This document shows positions 62,714-64,000 of a DNA stretch of 64,000 nt, piece after piece. Position numbers and translations under genes: made by a program. The notes beneath the pieces were generated by a model. That model had not been told where the DNA came from. It saw nothing but the letters and a program-made list of their open reading frames with translations, and did no database searches. The first letter of the stretch is position 1. Each line of letters begins with the position of its first letter. Origin of the DNA: Mesonia phycicola (GTDB lineage Bacteria; Bacteroidota; Bacteroidia; Flavobacteriales; Flavobacteriaceae); assembly GCF_900141885.1 (NCBI RefSeq), contig NZ_FQYY01000002.1, forward strand, positions 186,001 through 250,000, written 5' to 3'.

Positions 62714-63754
62714 TTATTTTACAAATTCTATTTTCTCTGCTCCTACAATGTTTTCACTGTCTGAAAAACCTTGTTCTTTCATCCAGTCGTCACTGTAAAT
62801 TTTACTCATATATCTTGAACCGTGATCAGGGAAAATCATAACTACATTACTATTTTCATCAAATTCACCTTGTTCTTCTAGTTGTTTTATTCCTTGAAAA
62901 ACTGCTCCACTAGTATAACCTACAAATAAACCTTCTGTTCTTGCTATAAATCTAGCAGTATGTGCACTAGACTCATCTGTAACCTTTTCAAATTTATCTA
63001 TCACGTCAAAATCTGTAGCTGTTGGTATTAAGTTTTTACCTAAACCTTCTATTCTATATGGGTAAATTTCATCTGGATCTAACTCTCGAGTTTCGTGGTA
63101 TTTTTTAAGTACCGATCCATATGCATCTATACCAATTACTTTAATATTTGGATTTTGTTCTTTTAAAAATCTAGCTGTACCAGAAATTGTACCTCCTGTA
63201 CCACTACAAGCTACTAAGTGTGTGATTTTACCTTCTGTTTGTTTCCAAATTTCTGGACCTGTAGAGCGGTAGTGAGCTTCAATATTCAATTCATTAAAAT
63301 ATTGATTTATGTAAACAGAACCTTTCATTTCTTGGTGAAGGCGTTTTGCTACTTGGTAATATGATCTTGGATCGTCTGCAGAAACATTTGCCGGACAAAC
63401 ATATACTTTAGCTCCCATGGTTTTCAGCATATCTATTTTATCTGCTGATGATTTTGAGCTTACTGCTAAAATACAATCGTACCCTTTAATTACACTAACC
63501 ATAGCAATACTAAAGCCTGTGTTACCAGAGGTAGTTTCAATAATTGTATCTCCTGGTTTTAATATACCCTTCCTCTCTGCTTCTTCTATGATATACAGAG
63601 CAATCCGATCTTTTGTAGAGTGACCTGGGTTAAAGGCTTCTACTTTAGCGTAAAAATTACCTTCTAATTCTTTAGTTACTTTATTGAGTTTTATTAGTGG
63701 AGTATTACCTATAAGTTGCAACACATCGTTATAAACCTTTAAGTCTTCTTTCAT
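62714..63754 (-). CDS. Cysteine synthase-family PLP enzyme, candidate cysteate synthase
   Basis: 346 residues, fold-type II PLP enzyme. '[13 protein letters not shown]' (residues 13-25), Schiff-base Lys in '[15 protein letters not shown]' (near 47), phosphate loop and substrate loop '[12 protein letters not shown]' (near 69-80), and '[15 protein letters not shown]' near 186-200 are intact. Typical CysK is about 310 residues; the extra C-terminal 35 ('[14 protein letters not shown]...') recall cystathionine beta-synthase cores. CysK makes cysteine from O-acetylserine and sulfide. In sulfonolipid producers a relative makes cysteate from phosphoserine or cysteine with sulfite. The adjacent acyl-transferring PLP enzyme supports that, but the substrate is not provable from sequence. 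Confidence 0.85.
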   Translation of the reverse strand: MKEDLKVYNDVLQLIGNTPLIKLNKVTKELEGNFYAKVEAFNPGHSTKDRIALYIIEEAERKGILKPGDTIIETTSGNTGFSIAMVSVIKGYDCILAVSSKSSADKIDMLKTMGAKVYVCPANVSADDPRSYYQVAKRLHQEMKGSVYINQYFNELNIEAHYRSTGPEIWKQTEGKITHLVACSGTGGTISGTARFLKEQNPNIKVIGIDAYGSVLKKYHETRELDPDEIYPYRIEGLGKNLIPTATDFDVIDKFEKVTDESSAHTARFIARTEGLFVGYTSGAVFQGIKQLEEQGEFDENSNVVMIFPDHGSRYMSKIYSDDWMKEQGFSDSENIVGAEKIEFVK

Positions 63755-63778
63755 AAATTGAAGTTCTTGTTAACATAT

Positions 63779-63810
63779 AAAAATGTCTCTAAGTATAGAG
63801 ATACATTTTT
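63779..63810 (-). promoter_or_regulatory. Hairpin in the leader of the cysteate synthase-like gene
   Basis: AAAAATGT (63779-63786) and CTCTA (63787-63791) pair with TAGAG (63796-63800) and ACATTTTT (63803-63810), with a two-base bulge and a 4-base loop, 25 bases upstream of the start on the minus strand. It could be an operator, a leader structure, or the terminator of the S9 peptidase gene upstream. Confidence 0.45.
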
Positions 63811-63844
63811 GAAAAACATTGCGAATTTACAATATTTTTTTTAA

Positions 63845-64000
63845 TTATTCATTAATTCCTTCCAAGTCTAATATAAAAGAATAATCTTCAGCTACTTCTT
63901 TTAAAGCTTCAAATCTACCTGATGCCCCCCCGTGGCCTGCATCCATATTTGTATGTAGCAAGAGTATACAGTTGTCTGTCTTTAACTCTCTTAATTTTGC
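63845..64000 (-). CDS. C-terminal end of S9 prolyl oligopeptidase / oligopeptidase B (partial)
   Basis: The frame enters from the right edge and ends in TAA at 63847-63845, leaving 51 residues. '[19 protein letters not shown]' (visible residues 13-31) is the catalytic-histidine block of S9A peptidases, with His23 of the fragment, and the closing '[17 protein letters not shown]' fits oligopeptidase B. The enzyme is a serine peptidase for short peptides, cleaving after basic residues in the PtrB type. The rest, including Ser and Asp of the triad, is outside the window. Confidence 0.85.
   Translation of the reverse strand, partial: AKLRELKTDNCILLLHTNMDAGHGGASGRFEALKEVAEDYSFILDLEGINE

Noticed and set aside
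1-64000. tRNA, rRNA, CRISPR arrays, insertion sequences, prophage or defence genes
   Set aside because: No clover-leaf arms, regular spaced repeats, transposase, integrase or known defence proteins were seen. Subtle RNA genes could be missed by eye.

Overview
The window looks like a stretch of core chromosome from a marine-type Flavobacteriaceae bacterium (Bacteroidota). The evidence is low GC, A/T-rich intergenic regions, promoters of the form TTG-N20-TAnnTTTG, mostly no Shine-Dalgarno sites, and gene families and gene orders typical of Flavobacteriia (gyrA-TPR, parE-membrane protein-parC-mscL, serC-serA next to a LuxC-type reductase, sigma factor divergent from uvrA, YfhO, DUF4834, DUF6146, DUF6787). 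I see no rRNA, tRNA, CRISPR array, phage or insertion sequence. Genus cannot be fixed from the sequence alone.

Layout. 1-2649: end of a metal-chelate (siderophore or B12) ABC importer (binding protein cut by the window edge, FecCD permease, ATPase), then a pair of palindromes. 2828-5716: rmuC, a small membrane protein, a structured non-coding element, a hotdog thioesterase and a lipoprotein. 5787-9594 (minus): gyrA followed by a TPR protein. 9836-12862: clpC and a small unknown protein. 12943-16076 (minus): histidine ammonia-lyase and the NAD(P)HX repair enzyme. 16128-21171: threonine operon thrA-thrB-thrC preceded by a well-formed promoter and a 33-codon Thr/Ile-rich leader peptide. 21323-24428: gcvT, a Rossmann-fold reductase with no ATG/GTG/TTG start, pterin dehydratase, YebC. 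24506-26943: Lrp/AsnC regulator, then an M14 carboxypeptidase divergent from an XRE regulator, with an array of GTTTAC-N4-GTAAAC palindromes between them. 26987-36582: lipoprotein, then on the minus strand parE, a membrane protein, parC, mscL, and a TPR hybrid histidine kinase and ychF. 36752-42399: secreted protein, ferredoxin, LuxC-type acyl-CoA reductase, serC, serA, RlpA-like protein, DUF6146, DUF6787. 42441-49430: DJ-1-like protein, BrkB-like protein, proline dehydrogenase, aroB, bcp, HMG-CoA synthase, and an endonuclease III without its Fe-S ligands. 49456-53284: a 49-residue small protein, a sigma-70 factor and uvrA. 53501-61233: a low-complexity secreted protein, then flippase, glycosyltransferase and YfhO (minus), DUF4834 and an outer-membrane protein. 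61310-64000 (minus): an acyl-transferring PLP enzyme and a cysteine/cysteate synthase homologue, plausibly the sulfonolipid (capnine) pair, and the end of an S9 oligopeptidase.

Most genes are housekeeping. The parts least explained by standard annotation are regulatory or small: the threonine leader, the XRE operator array whose sites overlap the -7 boxes and a start codon, the folded element at 4570-4657, the cluster-less Nth, the probable ATT start at 22518, and the sulfonolipid gene pair with a hairpin in its leader. Convergent gene pairs are nearly always separated by strong bidirectional terminators, listed individually.
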